This document shows positions 9,171 to 17,844 of a stretch of 64,000 nucleotides of DNA, one piece after another; the first letter of the stretch is position 1; each line of letters opens with the position of its first letter. The translations under genes and the position numbers were made by a program. The stretch lies in contig NZ_VATA01000003.1 in the NCBI RefSeq assembly GCF_005870025.1, positions 228,685-292,684 on the forward strand, given 5' to 3'. This DNA is from Poseidonocella sp. HB161398 (lineage in GTDB: Bacteria > Pseudomonadota > Alphaproteobacteria > Rhodobacterales > Rhodobacteraceae). The notes beneath the pieces were generated by a model. The model searched no databases. It was not told where the DNA came from and was given only the letters and a program-made list of their open reading frames with translations.

Positions 9171-9514
9171 GGCGGCTCTTCGCGGCAGGGCTCTGCGCGG
9201 CGGCCGGGATGGCCGGGGCGCAGACGATCGACGAGCGCTTCAACGACTACCCGACCTCCGCGCGGGCGGATTACGTCTTCGCCTGCATGGCGGTGAACGG
9301 CCAGGGGCGCGACGTGCTGGAGCGCTGCTCCTGCTCGGTCGACCAGATCGCCGCGGTGCTGCCCTACGGGAAATACGTCGAGGCCGAGACCGTGCTGTCG
9401 ATGCGCCAGGTCGGCGGCGAACGGATGGCGATCTTCCGCGGCACGGCGATGACCGACGCGCTGGTGGCCGATCTCCGCCGCGCCCAGGCCGAGGCGGAGA
9501 TCCTCTGCTTCTGA
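9167..9514 (+). CDS. Small secreted Cys-rich protein
   Basis: 115 residues with signal peptide (cleavage near AGAQT). Mature cysteines at ~40, 54, 56 and 114 (FACMAV, RCSCS, ILCF end) could form two disulfides in the periplasm. It shares the ATGA overlap with the previous gene, so the two are co-translated. No known domain recognised. It meets the convergent SoxYZ-like gene after 17 bp. Confidence 0.72.
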   Translation: MRRLFAAGLCAAAGMAGAQTIDERFNDYPTSARADYVFACMAVNGQGRDVLERCSCSVDQIAAVLPYGKYVEAETVLSMRQVGGERMAIFRGTAMTDALVADLRRAQAEAEILCF

Positions 9515-9531
9515 CCCGCCGGGACGGCGTG

Positions 9532-10332
9532 TCAGGACGCGCTGTCCTTGGCCAGCTCCTGGCGGAAGGTGTTGCCCTCGGTATCGGTGGCGGTGACGCT
9601 CAGCGCGGGCGAGCCGTCATCGTCATAGGAGAAGCGGAAGACCGGATTCTCGCTGATCGAGATGCCGCCCTCCATCCGGAAGAGGAGGTCCCCGCCCTGG
9701 CGCACCTCGAGCTCCGAGATGAAATGGGCGGGGATGAAGAGATGCGTGACCTGGTCGCGCTGCAGCCCGGAATAGTTCGGATGGCGAATCATCACCTGCA
9801 CCTCGCGCCGTCCGCCGGGGGCGCCCTCGAAGCTCTTGAGCTTCATCTGGCCCATCGAGGCCAGCGCCAGTTCCGGGTCGCGGCTCGCAGGCGCCGCGCA
9901 GCCGCCCGAGGCCTTCACGTAGCGCCCCGTCATCGCCAGGCCCTCGGCCGTTTCGGCGATCACCCGCAGGTCGGAATACTGGTTCACCCGCACGCGCAGC
10001 TCGAAATCGAGCGGCCCCATCGCCGGGCCGAAGGTGAACTCCCCGGCCACGGGAGCGGGGTTTTCGTCAATAATCACAGTGGTTTTGGTGATCCTGGCCG
10101 CGGGGTCGAGCTGGTGGATGCGCACCGGCACCGTGGCCGCGTCATGGGCGCGGTAGGGCGCGTCCACCTCGAAAAGCGCCGCGCCGTCGGCAATCGCGGC
10201 ATCCCCGGCGATGTCGTAGCGCAGCGACTCCCATGTCGGGCCGTTGACCAGCGGATTCGCGGGCTCCCCGGCCATGGCGCCTACCGCCGGCGCGGCCAGC
10301 GCGACGGCGAGGCATGCGGTCCTCCAGAGCAT
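9532..10332 (-). CDS. Quinoprotein-dehydrogenase-associated SoxYZ-like carrier (copy 1)
   Basis: 266 residues, signal peptide followed by a natural SoxY-SoxZ fusion: a SoxY-like domain (~30-150) ending in the carrier motif with Cys145 (SGGCAAP), then a SoxZ-like immunoglobulin-type domain (~160-260). In Sox proteins this Cys sits on a swinging arm and carries sulfur adducts; in quinoprotein clusters the substrate is unknown. GGGAGGAG precedes the ATG at 10332. A divergent metallohydrolase of the 'quinoprotein relay' group starts 114 bp away, a common pairing. A second copy is at 19191-19994. Confidence 0.85.
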   Translation of the reverse strand: MLWRTACLAVALAAPAVGAMAGEPANPLVNGPTWESLRYDIAGDAAIADGAALFEVDAPYRAHDAATVPVRIHQLDPAARITKTTVIIDENPAPVAGEFTFGPAMGPLDFELRVRVNQYSDLRVIAETAEGLAMTGRYVKASGGCAAPASRDPELALASMGQMKLKSFEGAPGGRREVQVMIRHPNYSGLQRDQVTHLFIPAHFISELEVRQGGDLLFRMEGGISISENPVFRFSYDDDGSPALSVTATDTEGNTFRQELAKDSAS

Positions 10333-10445
10333 GTGTTCTCCTCCCTTGCTCTCCTGGGTTGCCATCCTGCCATGGCGGGCGGCAATCTCGGAGAGAATTC
10401 GGGGAGGCGGGGCGACACCTTTGCGTGTGCCCCGGGGAGGATGCC

Positions 10446-11477
10446 ATGTTCGAGGTGATCGCGGCGGTCTGCGCGCTGGAGGGCGGCGCCTGCCGCGACA
10501 TGCTGCTGCCGGGGCACGAGGCGGCGACGCGCGCGGCCTGCGAGGACGGGCTCGCCGGGCTGGCGGCGCCCGCGCTGCCCGGGCTGGCAGCGGCCGGCGC
10601 GCCGCGCTGCCGCGAGGCCGGGCCGGGGCTCGTCATGGAGGAGGTCGCGCCGGGCATCTTCGTCCATGCCGGGGCGGTGGCCGAGCCCGGTCCGGGCAAT
10701 GGCGGCGATGCCTCCAATCTGGGATTCGTCATCGGGCAGGACAGCGTGGCGGTGATCGACAGCGGCTCGAGCCGGGCGATCGGCGAGGATCTGTGGCGGG
10801 CGATCCGGGCGCGCAGCCCGCTGCCGGTGCGCTACGCGATCCTGACCCATATGCATCCCGACCATGTCTTCGGCGCGTCGGTCCTTGCCGAGGCGGGGGC
10901 GGAGGTGATCGGCCGCGACGGTCTCGGCCGGGCGCTGGCCGACCGGGCGGAAAGCTACCTGGCGCGGTTCGGCGAGGAGATCGGCCCGGGCTTCCTCGGC
11001 ACGCAGATCCCCGTGGTGGCCCGCGAGATCGCGGGGCCGGAGGAGATCGACCTTGGCGGACGGCGGCTGCGGCTGGTGCCCTGGCCGGAGGCGCACAGCC
11101 CGACCGACCTGACCGTCGCCGAGGACGGCGCGGGGCTGCTTTTCGCCGGCGATCTGGTCTTCGACCGCCATGCGCCCGCGCTCGACGGATCGCTGCGGGG
11201 CTGGCAGACGGCGCTCAGGGCGCTGGCGGCGGAGCCCTTCTCGGGCGTGGTGCCCGGCCATGGCGCGGCGCGGCTGCCCTGGCCCGAGGGGGCGGCGCCG
11301 GTGCAGCGCTATCTCGCGCGGCTGGCAGAGGACACGCGCGCGGCGCTCGATGCCGGGATGCGGATGGGCGACGCGATCGAGACGGTGGCGGCCTCCGAGG
11401 CGGGGAACTGGCAGCTCTTCGGGCTCTTCAATCCGCGCAACGCCACCGTCGCCTATGCCGAGCTGGAATGGGAGTAG
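10446..11477 (+). CDS. Quinoprotein relay system zinc metallohydrolase
   Basis: 343 residues, metallo-beta-lactamase fold. The metal motif THMHPDH lies near residue 138, further ligands are in WPEAHSPTD, FAGDLVF and VPGHG. The N-terminal ~25 residues include cysteines and a weak hydrophobic stretch, so secretion is uncertain. The ATG at 10446 has GGGGAGG 5 nt upstream. Divergent from SoxYZ-like copy 1, the arrangement seen for this family near PQQ dehydrogenases. It may hydrolyse a thioester or glutathione adduct on the SoxYZ-like cysteine; that is speculation. Its 3' end overlaps the convergent gene by 50 bp. Confidence 0.85.
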   Translation: MFEVIAAVCALEGGACRDMLLPGHEAATRAACEDGLAGLAAPALPGLAAAGAPRCREAGPGLVMEEVAPGIFVHAGAVAEPGPGNGGDASNLGFVIGQDSVAVIDSGSSRAIGEDLWRAIRARSPLPVRYAILTHMHPDHVFGASVLAEAGAEVIGRDGLGRALADRAESYLARFGEEIGPGFLGTQIPVVAREIAGPEEIDLGGRRLRLVPWPEAHSPTDLTVAEDGAGLLFAGDLVFDRHAPALDGSLRGWQTALRALAAEPFSGVVPGHGAARLPWPEGAAPVQRYLARLAEDTRAALDAGMRMGDAIETVAASEAGNWQLFGLFNPRNATVAYAELEWE

Positions 11478-12069
11478 CCAGGGCCAGCGCCGCCAGCGCG
11501 GCGGGCAGGAGGAGCGCGGGGACGGGCAGGGGCAGCACGGCATCGACGCGGTAGGCCAGGTCCTGCAGCCCGACATCATAGGCATCGGCGCCCCATTGCA
11601 GGATCAGCCCGCCGGTGGCCGAGATCCCCGGCGCGATGCGGGCATGGCCGCTGTCCGGCGCCGTGCCGCTGCCCTGTCCGAGTAGCCCCCAGCCGAGATC
11701 GTAGACCCGCCAGTCGAGGGGTTCGTCCCGGGCCCAGCCGGCGGCGTCGAAGCGCTCCAGCACGACCAGATGCGCGGGATCGCGGGCGGCGATGCGGATC
11801 TCGCCGCCGCAGGGCGCGCAATCGGCCCAGACCGCGCCCGCGAGACCGCCGAAGCCCGCCTCCCAGCCATAGAGCAGCCCCGCCGCGGGGAGATCGCCCT
11901 GGCCCGGCCCGATGGCGCGGTAGGAGAGATCGGCCAGCGCGCTGTCGCCGTGGTCCTGCGCGATGGCGCCGTAGCCGCCGAAGGACAGCAGCAGGCTGGC
12001 CGCGCAGGCGGGCGCCGCGGCCGATAGCGCGGCCAGCGCGAAAAGCAGTGCTGCGGCATGTCCCGGCAT
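11428..12069 (-). CDS. Secreted protein with VPLPA-CTERM-like C-terminal sorting signal
   Basis: 213 residues. Signal peptide at the N-terminus, a beta-rich mature domain (~25-170), and a C-terminal tripartite segment: PLPVPALLL, a hydrophobic helix (PAALAALALA), then a basic end (ARHRRRW). This resembles the VPLPA-CTERM group of exosortase-type sorting signals, though the last ~10 residues after the basic cluster are atypical. The last 50 bp overlap the convergent metallohydrolase gene. No catalytic domain recognised. It may be anchored to, or processed at, the cell surface. Confidence 0.65.
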   Translation of the reverse strand: MPGHAAALLFALAALSAAAPACAASLLLSFGGYGAIAQDHGDSALADLSYRAIGPGQGDLPAAGLLYGWEAGFGGLAGAVWADCAPCGGEIRIAARDPAHLVVLERFDAAGWARDEPLDWRVYDLGWGLLGQGSGTAPDSGHARIAPGISATGGLILQWGADAYDVGLQDLAYRVDAVLPLPVPALLLPAALAALALATPIPARHRRRWRCAD

Positions 12070-12130
12070 GGCGGCCTCCTCCCGCGCCCCGGGGTCAGGG
12101 GCAGGTCAGCTCCTAGCGCGCCGGGATGAA

Positions 12131-12739
12131 CTAACCGTCAATTTCCGACTGCAGGAGCTGGGCAATGCCGTAGAGCCGCTTCTCCAGCAGCACCGGCGTC
12201 TCGCAGACATAGGTCAGCGAGCGCTGCCGGTCGGTATAGATCCGCTCGTCCCAGTCGATCTGCTCCTCCAGCGCGTCGACCCGGTCGAAATCCGGCTCTT
12301 CCGCCGCCATCAGCGCATCCATCTCGTCGCGGGCCGTGTCGATCCGGGCCGCCAGCGCCACCTGCTTGCGGGCGTAGTCCTCGATCCCCTTCATGATCCG
12401 CGTCCTGAGATGCGACAGCCGCTCGAAGCTCTCGCCGAAGAGATGGCCCATCATCTCGGGGCCGTGCCCGTGCGCGGCCGCGAAGGCGTCGAGCGCGGGG
12501 CGGGCGTCCTCCAGCGGGATCCGCCGCAGCACGAGCTGCTGGATCACCGCATCCGCGGCATCGGCCGTCGCGGCGTCGAGCTTCATCTGCGGGATCGGGG
12601 CGGGCCACATCAGCCCGGCCGAGAGCTGCTCGACCTTGCGCTGGACGCAGGGCCACTCGGGATCGGCGGGATCCGCGGCGAGGGCGGGCCCCGCCGCCAG
12701 CGCCAGTGTCGCAAGTATCCGAAAAAGTTTCGTAATCAT
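12131..12739 (-). CDS. Periplasmic helical protein of unknown function
   Basis: 202 residues; signal peptide (MITKLFRILATLALAAGPALA), then a mostly helical, charged domain with coiled-coil-like stretches and two cysteines (WPCVQ, YVCET). The ATG at 12739 is supported by GGGGAGG 8 nt upstream; longer in-frame starts are not. It is divergent from flhA with 166 bp between them. No family recognised; it is placed in the C1 island by location only. Confidence 0.7.
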   Translation of the reverse strand: MITKLFRILATLALAAGPALAADPADPEWPCVQRKVEQLSAGLMWPAPIPQMKLDAATADAADAVIQQLVLRRIPLEDARPALDAFAAAHGHGPEMMGHLFGESFERLSHLRTRIMKGIEDYARKQVALAARIDTARDEMDALMAAEEPDFDRVDALEEQIDWDERIYTDRQRSLTYVCETPVLLEKRLYGIAQLLQSEIDG

Positions 12740-12765
12740 TCTTTTACCTCCCCGAGCACAAGCAT

Positions 12766-12775
12766 ACGGTACCGT
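12766..12775. promoter_or_regulatory. Palindrome between the helical-protein gene and flhA
   Basis: Perfect 10 bp inverted repeat ACGGTACCGT in the 166 bp divergent intergenic region, ~130 bp before the flhA start. Candidate binding site for one of the island's response regulators; no experimental basis here. Confidence 0.3.
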
Positions 12776-12905
12776 CCGGAAGTGTCCATCCGGCCCGCGG
12801 GGCGGGGGGCACATCCGAAGGTATGAATTGTTCCGGCCGGGGCGCGGCTCTACCGTCCTGGCCAATCAGTAGAGACCGCGCCAAGCGGTCATGGAGGACA
12901 CAGAC

Positions 12906-14018
12906 GTGCGCACCAAAGCAGCCGTGGCCATCGAGGCCGGCAAACCGCTCGAAGTGATGGACGTGAACCTCGAAGGCCCCAAAGAGGGCGAGGTTCTGGT
13001 CGAGATCAAGGCCACCGGCATCTGCCACACTGACGAATTCACCCTCTCCGGCGCCGATCCCGAGGGCCTGTTCCCGGCGATCCTGGGCCATGAGGGCGCG
13101 GGCGTGGTGGTCGAAGTCGGCCCCGGCGTGAAGTCGCTGAAGCCCGGCGATCACGTGATCCCGCTCTACACCGCAGAATGCCGCGAGTGCGAATACTGCC
13201 TCAACCCCAAGACGAACCTCTGCCAGAAGGTCCGCTCGACCCAGGGCGCGGGCCTGATGCCCGACGGCACGTCGCGCTTCTCCATGCTCGATGGCACGCC
13301 GATCCTGCACTACATGGGCTGCTCGACCTTCTCGAACTACACCGTGCTGCCGGAGATCTCGCTGGCGAAGGTCCGCGAGGACGCGCCCTTCGACAAGATC
13401 TGCTACATCGGCTGCGGCGTCACCACCGGCATCGGCGCGGTGATCTACACCGCCAAGGCCGAGATCGGCTGCCGCGCCATCGTCTTCGGCCTGGGCGGCA
13501 TCGGCCTGAACGTGATCCAGGGCCTGCGGCTGGCGGGCGCCGACCAGATCGTCGGCGTCGACCTGAACCCGGGCAAGGTCGAGATGGCCAAGCGCTTCGG
13601 CATGACCGATTTCGTCAACCCGGCCGAGGTCGAGGGTGATCTGGTGCCGTATCTGGTCGACCTGACCAAGGGCGGGGCCGACTACACCTTCGACGCCACC
13701 GGGAACGTGAATGTGATGCGCACCGCGCTCGAGGCCTGCCACAAGGGCTGGGGCGAGAGCATCATCATCGGCGTGGCGCCCGCAGGGGCGGAGATCTCCA
13801 CCCGCCCGTTCCAGCTGGTCACCGGCCGCTCCTGGCGCGGCACGGCCTTCGGCGGCGCCCGCGGCCGCACCGACGTGCCGAAGATCGTCGACTGGTACAT
13901 GGAAGGGAAGATCGAGATCGACCCGATGATCACCCACACGCTGGCGCTGGAAGACATCAACAAGGGCTTCGACCTGATGCATGCCGGCGAGTCCATCCGC
14001 GCGGTGGTGCAGTACTGA
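12906..14018 (+). CDS. flhA: S-(hydroxymethyl)glutathione dehydrogenase (class III ADH)
   Basis: 370 residues; NAD-dependent glutathione-linked formaldehyde dehydrogenase (also called adhI, frmA or adhC; not the flagellar FlhA). It converts S-hydroxymethylglutathione to S-formylglutathione in the cytosol. Catalytic zinc ligands are in GICHTDEF and GHEGAG, the structural zinc site is [15 protein letters not shown], and the Rossmann motif is GLGGIGLN. The GTG at 12906 is chosen because GGAGGA lies 7 nt upstream and [12 protein letters not shown] matches the usual start of the family. Its stop overlaps the fghA start (TGATG). Confidence 0.97.
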   Translation: MRTKAAVAIEAGKPLEVMDVNLEGPKEGEVLVEIKATGICHTDEFTLSGADPEGLFPAILGHEGAGVVVEVGPGVKSLKPGDHVIPLYTAECRECEYCLNPKTNLCQKVRSTQGAGLMPDGTSRFSMLDGTPILHYMGCSTFSNYTVLPEISLAKVREDAPFDKICYIGCGVTTGIGAVIYTAKAEIGCRAIVFGLGGIGLNVIQGLRLAGADQIVGVDLNPGKVEMAKRFGMTDFVNPAEVEGDLVPYLVDLTKGGADYTFDATGNVNVMRTALEACHKGWGESIIIGVAPAGAEISTRPFQLVTGRSWRGTAFGGARGRTDVPKIVDWYMEGKIEIDPMITHTLALEDINKGFDLMHAGESIRAVVQY

Positions 14019-14854
14019 TGAGCTTCGAGATCCTCTCGGAAAACAAGAGCTTCGGCGGCGTTCAGGGCGTGTACCGGCACGCCGCCAGCTCGACCTCCTG
14101 CGACATGACCTTCGCCGTCTACCTGCCGCCGCAGGCCAAGGACGGCCCGGTGCCCTGCCTGTGGTACCTCTCGGGGCTGACCTGCACCCACGAGAACGCC
14201 ATGACCAAGGGCGGCTTCCAGGAACATGCCGCGAAGCACGGGATGGCGGTGGTCTTCCCCGACACCTCGCCCCGGGGCGAGGGCGTCGCCAATGACGACG
14301 CCTACGACCTGGGCCAGGGGGCCGGCTTCTACGTCAACGCCACCCGCGATCCCTGGGCGCCGCATTTCCGGATGTGGGATTACGTCACGGACGAACTATA
14401 TAGTCTCGTAGCGAGCGAATTTCCGGTGAACGGCCGCCACGGCATCACCGGCCATTCGATGGGAGGGCATGGCGCGCTGACCGTGGCGCTGCGCAATCCC
14501 GACAACTACGACTCGCTCTCGGCCTTCGCGCCGATCGCCAATCCGACCCAGTCGGACTGGGGGCGCAAGCAGCTCTCGGCCTATCTCGGCGGGGACGAGG
14601 CCGGCTGGGCGCTGCATGACAGCTCGATCCTCCTGGAGGAGCGCGGCTGGAAGGGCGAGCTCTTGATCGACCAGGGGGCGTCGGACCAGTTCCTCGACCT
14701 GCTGCGGCCCGAAGCGCTGGCCGCCGCGATGGGACGGCGCCGCCAGCCCGGCATCCTGCGCCTGCAGCCGGGATACGACCATAGCTACTACTTCATCTCG
14801 ACCTTCGCCGAGGACCACGTGAAGTGGCACGCCGAACGTCTGGGTGCCGCGTGA
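14018..14854 (+). CDS. fghA: S-formylglutathione hydrolase
   Basis: 278 residues, alpha/beta-hydrolase of the esterase D type; it hydrolyses S-formylglutathione to formate and glutathione. Nucleophile Ser147 lies in GHSMGGHG, the acid in DQGASDQF, and the His in GYDHSYYF. Length matches the family (~280). Overlap with flhA shows coupled translation; the cytochrome gene follows 22 bp later. A cluster TTCCGGTGAACGG codes the region around residue 135 normally, no frameshift. Confidence 0.96.
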   Translation: MSFEILSENKSFGGVQGVYRHAASSTSCDMTFAVYLPPQAKDGPVPCLWYLSGLTCTHENAMTKGGFQEHAAKHGMAVVFPDTSPRGEGVANDDAYDLGQGAGFYVNATRDPWAPHFRMWDYVTDELYSLVASEFPVNGRHGITGHSMGGHGALTVALRNPDNYDSLSAFAPIANPTQSDWGRKQLSAYLGGDEAGWALHDSSILLEERGWKGELLIDQGASDQFLDLLRPEALAAAMGRRRQPGILRLQPGYDHSYYFISTFAEDHVKWHAERLGAA

Positions 14855-14876
14855 GCCAGGAAAGGACCTAGTGACC

Positions 14877-15257
14877 ATGAAGATCATCGCCGCCAGCCTC
14901 ATTGCCCTGGGCCTCGCCGCCCCGGCGCTTGCGCAGGACGCCGGGGACCCCGCCAAGGGGGAGAAGGTGTTCCGCAAGTGCATGGCCTGCCATGCGGTGG
15001 GACCGGATGCCAAGAACAAGGTCGGCCCCGAGCTGAACGGGATCGTCGGCCGGGTCACCGCGACGGCGCCCGATTTCTCCTATTCCGACGCCATGGCCGC
15101 CAAGGGGGCGGAGGGGCATGTCTGGACCGCGGAGGAGCTCGACGCCTATCTCGCCGACCCCAAAAGCTTCATCCCGGGCAACAAGATGGCCTTCGCGGGC
15201 CTGCGCAAGGACAGCGAGCGGGCCGACGTGATCGCCTATCTGGCGACCTTCCAGTAA
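14877..15257 (+). CDS. Class I c-type cytochrome (cytochrome c2/c550-like)
   Basis: 126 residues; signal peptide MKIIAASLIALGLAAPALA, one haem site C35-x-x-C38-H39 (CMACH), and the Met ligand in GNKMAF. A periplasmic electron carrier. In R. sphaeroides the iso-cytochrome c2 gene cycI follows the formaldehyde dehydrogenase gene, and this gene sits in the equivalent place, three genes into the same operon. It could pass electrons from XoxG to a cytochrome oxidase. ATG at 14877; AAAGGA lies upstream with rather long spacing. Confidence 0.92.
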   Translation: MKIIAASLIALGLAAPALAQDAGDPAKGEKVFRKCMACHAVGPDAKNKVGPELNGIVGRVTATAPDFSYSDAMAAKGAEGHVWTAEELDAYLADPKSFIPGNKMAFAGLRKDSERADVIAYLATFQ

Positions 15258-15293
15258 CGGCCGCCACGTTTTCTTAACCATCTCCGGCGGCCG
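15258..15293 (+). other. Stem-loop after the flhA-fghA-cytochrome operon
   Basis: Perfect 8 bp arms CGGCCGCC (15258-15265) and GGCGGCCG (15286-15293) around a 20 nt loop, starting right after the cytochrome stop. No T run follows, so it may stabilise the message 3' end or attenuate rather than terminate transcription. The loop contains the first TTTTCTTAA repeat. Confidence 0.45.
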
Positions 15294-15401
15294 CAAGCGC
15301 CGCCGGGCCATCACAGGGGAGGACCACAACCTTTTCTTAATGCCCCGCAAGCAGGAGAGGAGCCTGCGAGGGGCCGCCCGCGGCCGGAGATTGGATAGCT
15401 A
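15269..15401 (+). promoter_or_regulatory. xoxF upstream region with paired TTTTCTTAA motifs
   Basis: Two identical 9-mers TTTTCTTAA at 15269-15277 and 15332-15340, start-to-start 63 bp (about six helical turns), precede xoxF. A possible -10 TAGCTA lies at 15396-15401 without a matching -35, the pattern expected for an activator-dependent promoter. TTAGGGAGGT (ribosome site) ends just before the xoxF ATG. Confidence 0.4.
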
Positions 15402-15449
15402 TGGTGGGCATCCGCGGCCGGGACCGGGCAATACCTTAGGGAGGTAGCA

Positions 15450-17252
15450 ATGAAGACGTTCATGACCCTGACGTCCGTGTTCGCGATGACCGCGGCGGGC
15501 GCAGCCATCGCCAACGAGAGCATCCAGGCCGAGATCGACAAGCCCGAGCAATGGGTGCTTCAGACCGGCGACTACAAGAACCAGCGGTTCTCGAAACTCG
15601 ACCAGATCAACAAGGACAATGTCGACGACCTGCAGGTCGCGTGGACCTTCTCGACCGGCGTTCTGCGCGGCCACGAGGGCTCGCCGCTTGTCGTCGGCGA
15701 CACGATGTATGTCCACACGCCGTTCCCGAACATCGTCTACGCGCTCGACCTGGCGAATGACGGCGTCATCAAGTGGAAATACGAGCCCAAGCAGAATGCC
15801 GACGTGATCGGCGTGATGTGCTGCGACACGGTCAACCGCGGCGTCGCCTATGGCGACGGCAAGATCTTCCTGCACCAGGCCGATACCAAGGTGGTGGCGC
15901 TCGACGCCAATACCGGCGAGGTGCTGTGGAGCGTCATGAACGGCGACCCGGCCAAGGGCGAGACCAACACCGCGACGGTCATGCCGGTCGGCGACAAGGT
16001 GATCGTCGGCATCTCGGGCGGCGAATTCGGCGTCCAGGGCCATGTCACCGCCTATGACATGAACACCGGCGAGATGGCCTGGCGCGCCTATTCTACCGGC
16101 CCGGACGACCAGATCCTGTTCGACCCGGAGAAGACCACCGCGCTCGGCAAGCCGGTCGGCGCCGACAGCTCGCTCAACAGCTGGGAAGGCGACCAGTGGA
16201 AGATCGGCGGCGGCACCACCTGGGGCTGGTATTCCTATGACGCCGAGGAGAACCTGATCTACTACGGCTCGGGCAACCCCTCGACCTGGAACCCGTCGCA
16301 GCGTCCCGGCGACAACAAGTGGTCGATGACCATCTTCGCCCGCGACGCCGATACCGGCGTGGCCAAGTGGGTCTACCAGATGACCCCGCACGACGAATGG
16401 GACTATGACGGCATCAACGAAATGATCCTGACGGAACAGGAAGTTGATGGCCAGATGCGCAAGCTGCTGACCCATTTCGACCGCAACGGCCTGGCCTATA
16501 CGCTGGACCGCGTCTCGGGCGAGCTGCTCGTCGCCGAGAAATACGACCCGGCGGTGAACTGGACCACCGGCGTCGACATGGACCCGGAGTCCGAGACCTA
16601 TGGCCGTCCGGCCGTCGTCGCGGAAATGTCGACCGAGCAGAACGGCGAGGACGTGAACTCGACCGGCATCTGCCCGGCAGCGCTCGGCACCAAGGACCAG
16701 CAGCCCGCGGCCTACCACCCCGACACCCAGATGTTCTACGTGCCGACCAACCATGTCTGCATGGATTACGAACCCTTCCGGGTGAGCTACACCGCGGGGC
16801 AGCCCTATGTCGGGGCGACGCTGGCGATGTATCCGGCGCCGGACAGCCATGGCGGCATGGGCAACTTCATCGCCTGGGACAACATCAACGGCGAGATCAA
16901 GTGGTCGATCCCCGAGCAGTTCTCGGTCTGGTCGGGCGCTCTGGCCACCGCGGGCGACGTCGTCTTCTACGGCACGCTCGAGGGCTACCTGAAGGCCGTG
17001 GACGCGGAGACCGGCGACGAGCTCTACCGCTTCAAGACCCCGTCGGGCATCATCGGCAACGTGATGACCTACGAGCAGGCCGGCAAGCAGTATGTCGCGG
17101 TGCTCTCGGGCGTCGGCGGCTGGGCCGGCATCGGCCTGGCAGCGGGCCTGACCAACCCCAATGACGGCCTGGGCGCCGTGGGCGGCTATTCCTCGCTGAG
17201 CGACTACACGGCGCTTGGCGGGCAGCTGACCGTCTTCGCCCTGCCTGACTGA
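15450..17252 (+). CDS. xoxF: XoxF-type lanthanide-dependent methanol dehydrogenase
   Basis: 600 residues; periplasmic PQQ quinoprotein that oxidises methanol, with an eight-bladed propeller. Signal peptide residues 1-22. The adjacent disulfide Cys124-Cys125 (VMCCDT) that stacks on PQQ is present. The catalytic Asp318 is followed two residues on by Asp320 (WDYDG); that extra Asp is the diagnostic lanthanide ligand of XoxF, and calcium MxaF enzymes have Ala there. AGGGAGGT precedes the ATG. xoxG and xoxJ follow. No mxaI or mxaF and no pqq biosynthesis genes are in the window, so PQQ must come from elsewhere in the genome. Confidence 0.98.
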   Translation: MKTFMTLTSVFAMTAAGAAIANESIQAEIDKPEQWVLQTGDYKNQRFSKLDQINKDNVDDLQVAWTFSTGVLRGHEGSPLVVGDTMYVHTPFPNIVYALDLANDGVIKWKYEPKQNADVIGVMCCDTVNRGVAYGDGKIFLHQADTKVVALDANTGEVLWSVMNGDPAKGETNTATVMPVGDKVIVGISGGEFGVQGHVTAYDMNTGEMAWRAYSTGPDDQILFDPEKTTALGKPVGADSSLNSWEGDQWKIGGGTTWGWYSYDAEENLIYYGSGNPSTWNPSQRPGDNKWSMTIFARDADTGVAKWVYQMTPHDEWDYDGINEMILTEQEVDGQMRKLLTHFDRNGLAYTLDRVSGELLVAEKYDPAVNWTTGVDMDPESETYGRPAVVAEMSTEQNGEDVNSTGICPAALGTKDQQPAAYHPDTQMFYVPTNHVCMDYEPFRVSYTAGQPYVGATLAMYPAPDSHGGMGNFIAWDNINGEIKWSIPEQFSVWSGALATAGDVVFYGTLEGYLKAVDAETGDELYRFKTPSGIIGNVMTYEQAGKQYVAVLSGVGGWAGIGLAAGLTNPNDGLGAVGGYSSLSDYTALGGQLTVFALPD

Positions 17253-17325
17253 TCCGGGCGCGTCCCGAACTGACCCGGCCGGCATGCCAAGGCGTGCCGG
17301 CCACCCCATCACACAGGATCGCACC

Positions 17326-17844
17326 ATGAAGTTTACCGCAAGCGTTCTCGCCGCATGCCTCGCCGCCGCCGGGATGTCCGGTCCGGCTTCTGCCCAGGAC
17401 GTGGACAACCTGACTGCCGCCTACGAGGAAGATGGCCGCTACTATACCGAGGACGACGTGCCGACCTTCAACGTGGGCGATGACGGGACGGTGGACTGGC
17501 TGACCTATTCCGGGTTCCGCCGCTACCATTCCGAATGCCATGTCTGCCACGGGCCGGAAGGCGAGGGGTCGAGCTATGCGCCCGCGCTGAAGACCTCGGC
17601 CATCGACATGGACTACTACGATTTCCTCGATGTCGTCACCAACGGCCGCCAGGTGGTCAATGCCGCCGAGCACAACGTGATGCCGGCCTTCGGCGACAAC
17701 CCGAACGTGATGTGCTATATCGACGACATCTACGTCTACCTGAAGGCCCGCGGCGCGGACGCCGTTCCGCGCGGACGCCCGGCCAAGAAAGAGTCGAAGT
17801 CGGACGTGATCCGCGACGATGAAAATGCCTGCCTGGGCCTCTAA
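17326..17844 (+). CDS. xoxG: Cytochrome c electron acceptor of XoxF
   Basis: 172 residues, signal peptide 1-24, one haem site C71-x-x-C74-H75 (CHVCH), and a candidate axial Met in VMPAFG. Corresponds to cytochrome c-551i/XoxG, the periplasmic acceptor of electrons from XoxF. It has a charged C-terminal tail (KKESKSDVIRDDENAC) with a late cysteine. The ATG at 17326 is followed by a clean signal peptide; longer starts are not supported. It overlaps xoxJ by 26 nt. Confidence 0.94.
   Translation: MKFTASVLAACLAAAGMSGPASAQDVDNLTAAYEEDGRYYTEDDVPTFNVGDDGTVDWLTYSGFRRYHSECHVCHGPEGEGSSYAPALKTSAIDMDYYDFLDVVTNGRQVVNAAEHNVMPAFGDNPNVMCYIDDIYVYLKARGADAVPRGRPAKKESKSDVIRDDENACLGL

Noticed and set aside
10244..11554. 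436-codon frame over the metallohydrolase gene
   Set aside because: Glycine/arginine-rich out-of-frame reading of the hydrolase, which has the metal motifs in the chosen frame.
15399..17408. 669-codon open frame antisense to xoxF and xoxG
   Set aside because: A product of GC-rich third positions; low-complexity translation with no domain, while the sense strand encodes an unmistakable XoxF.
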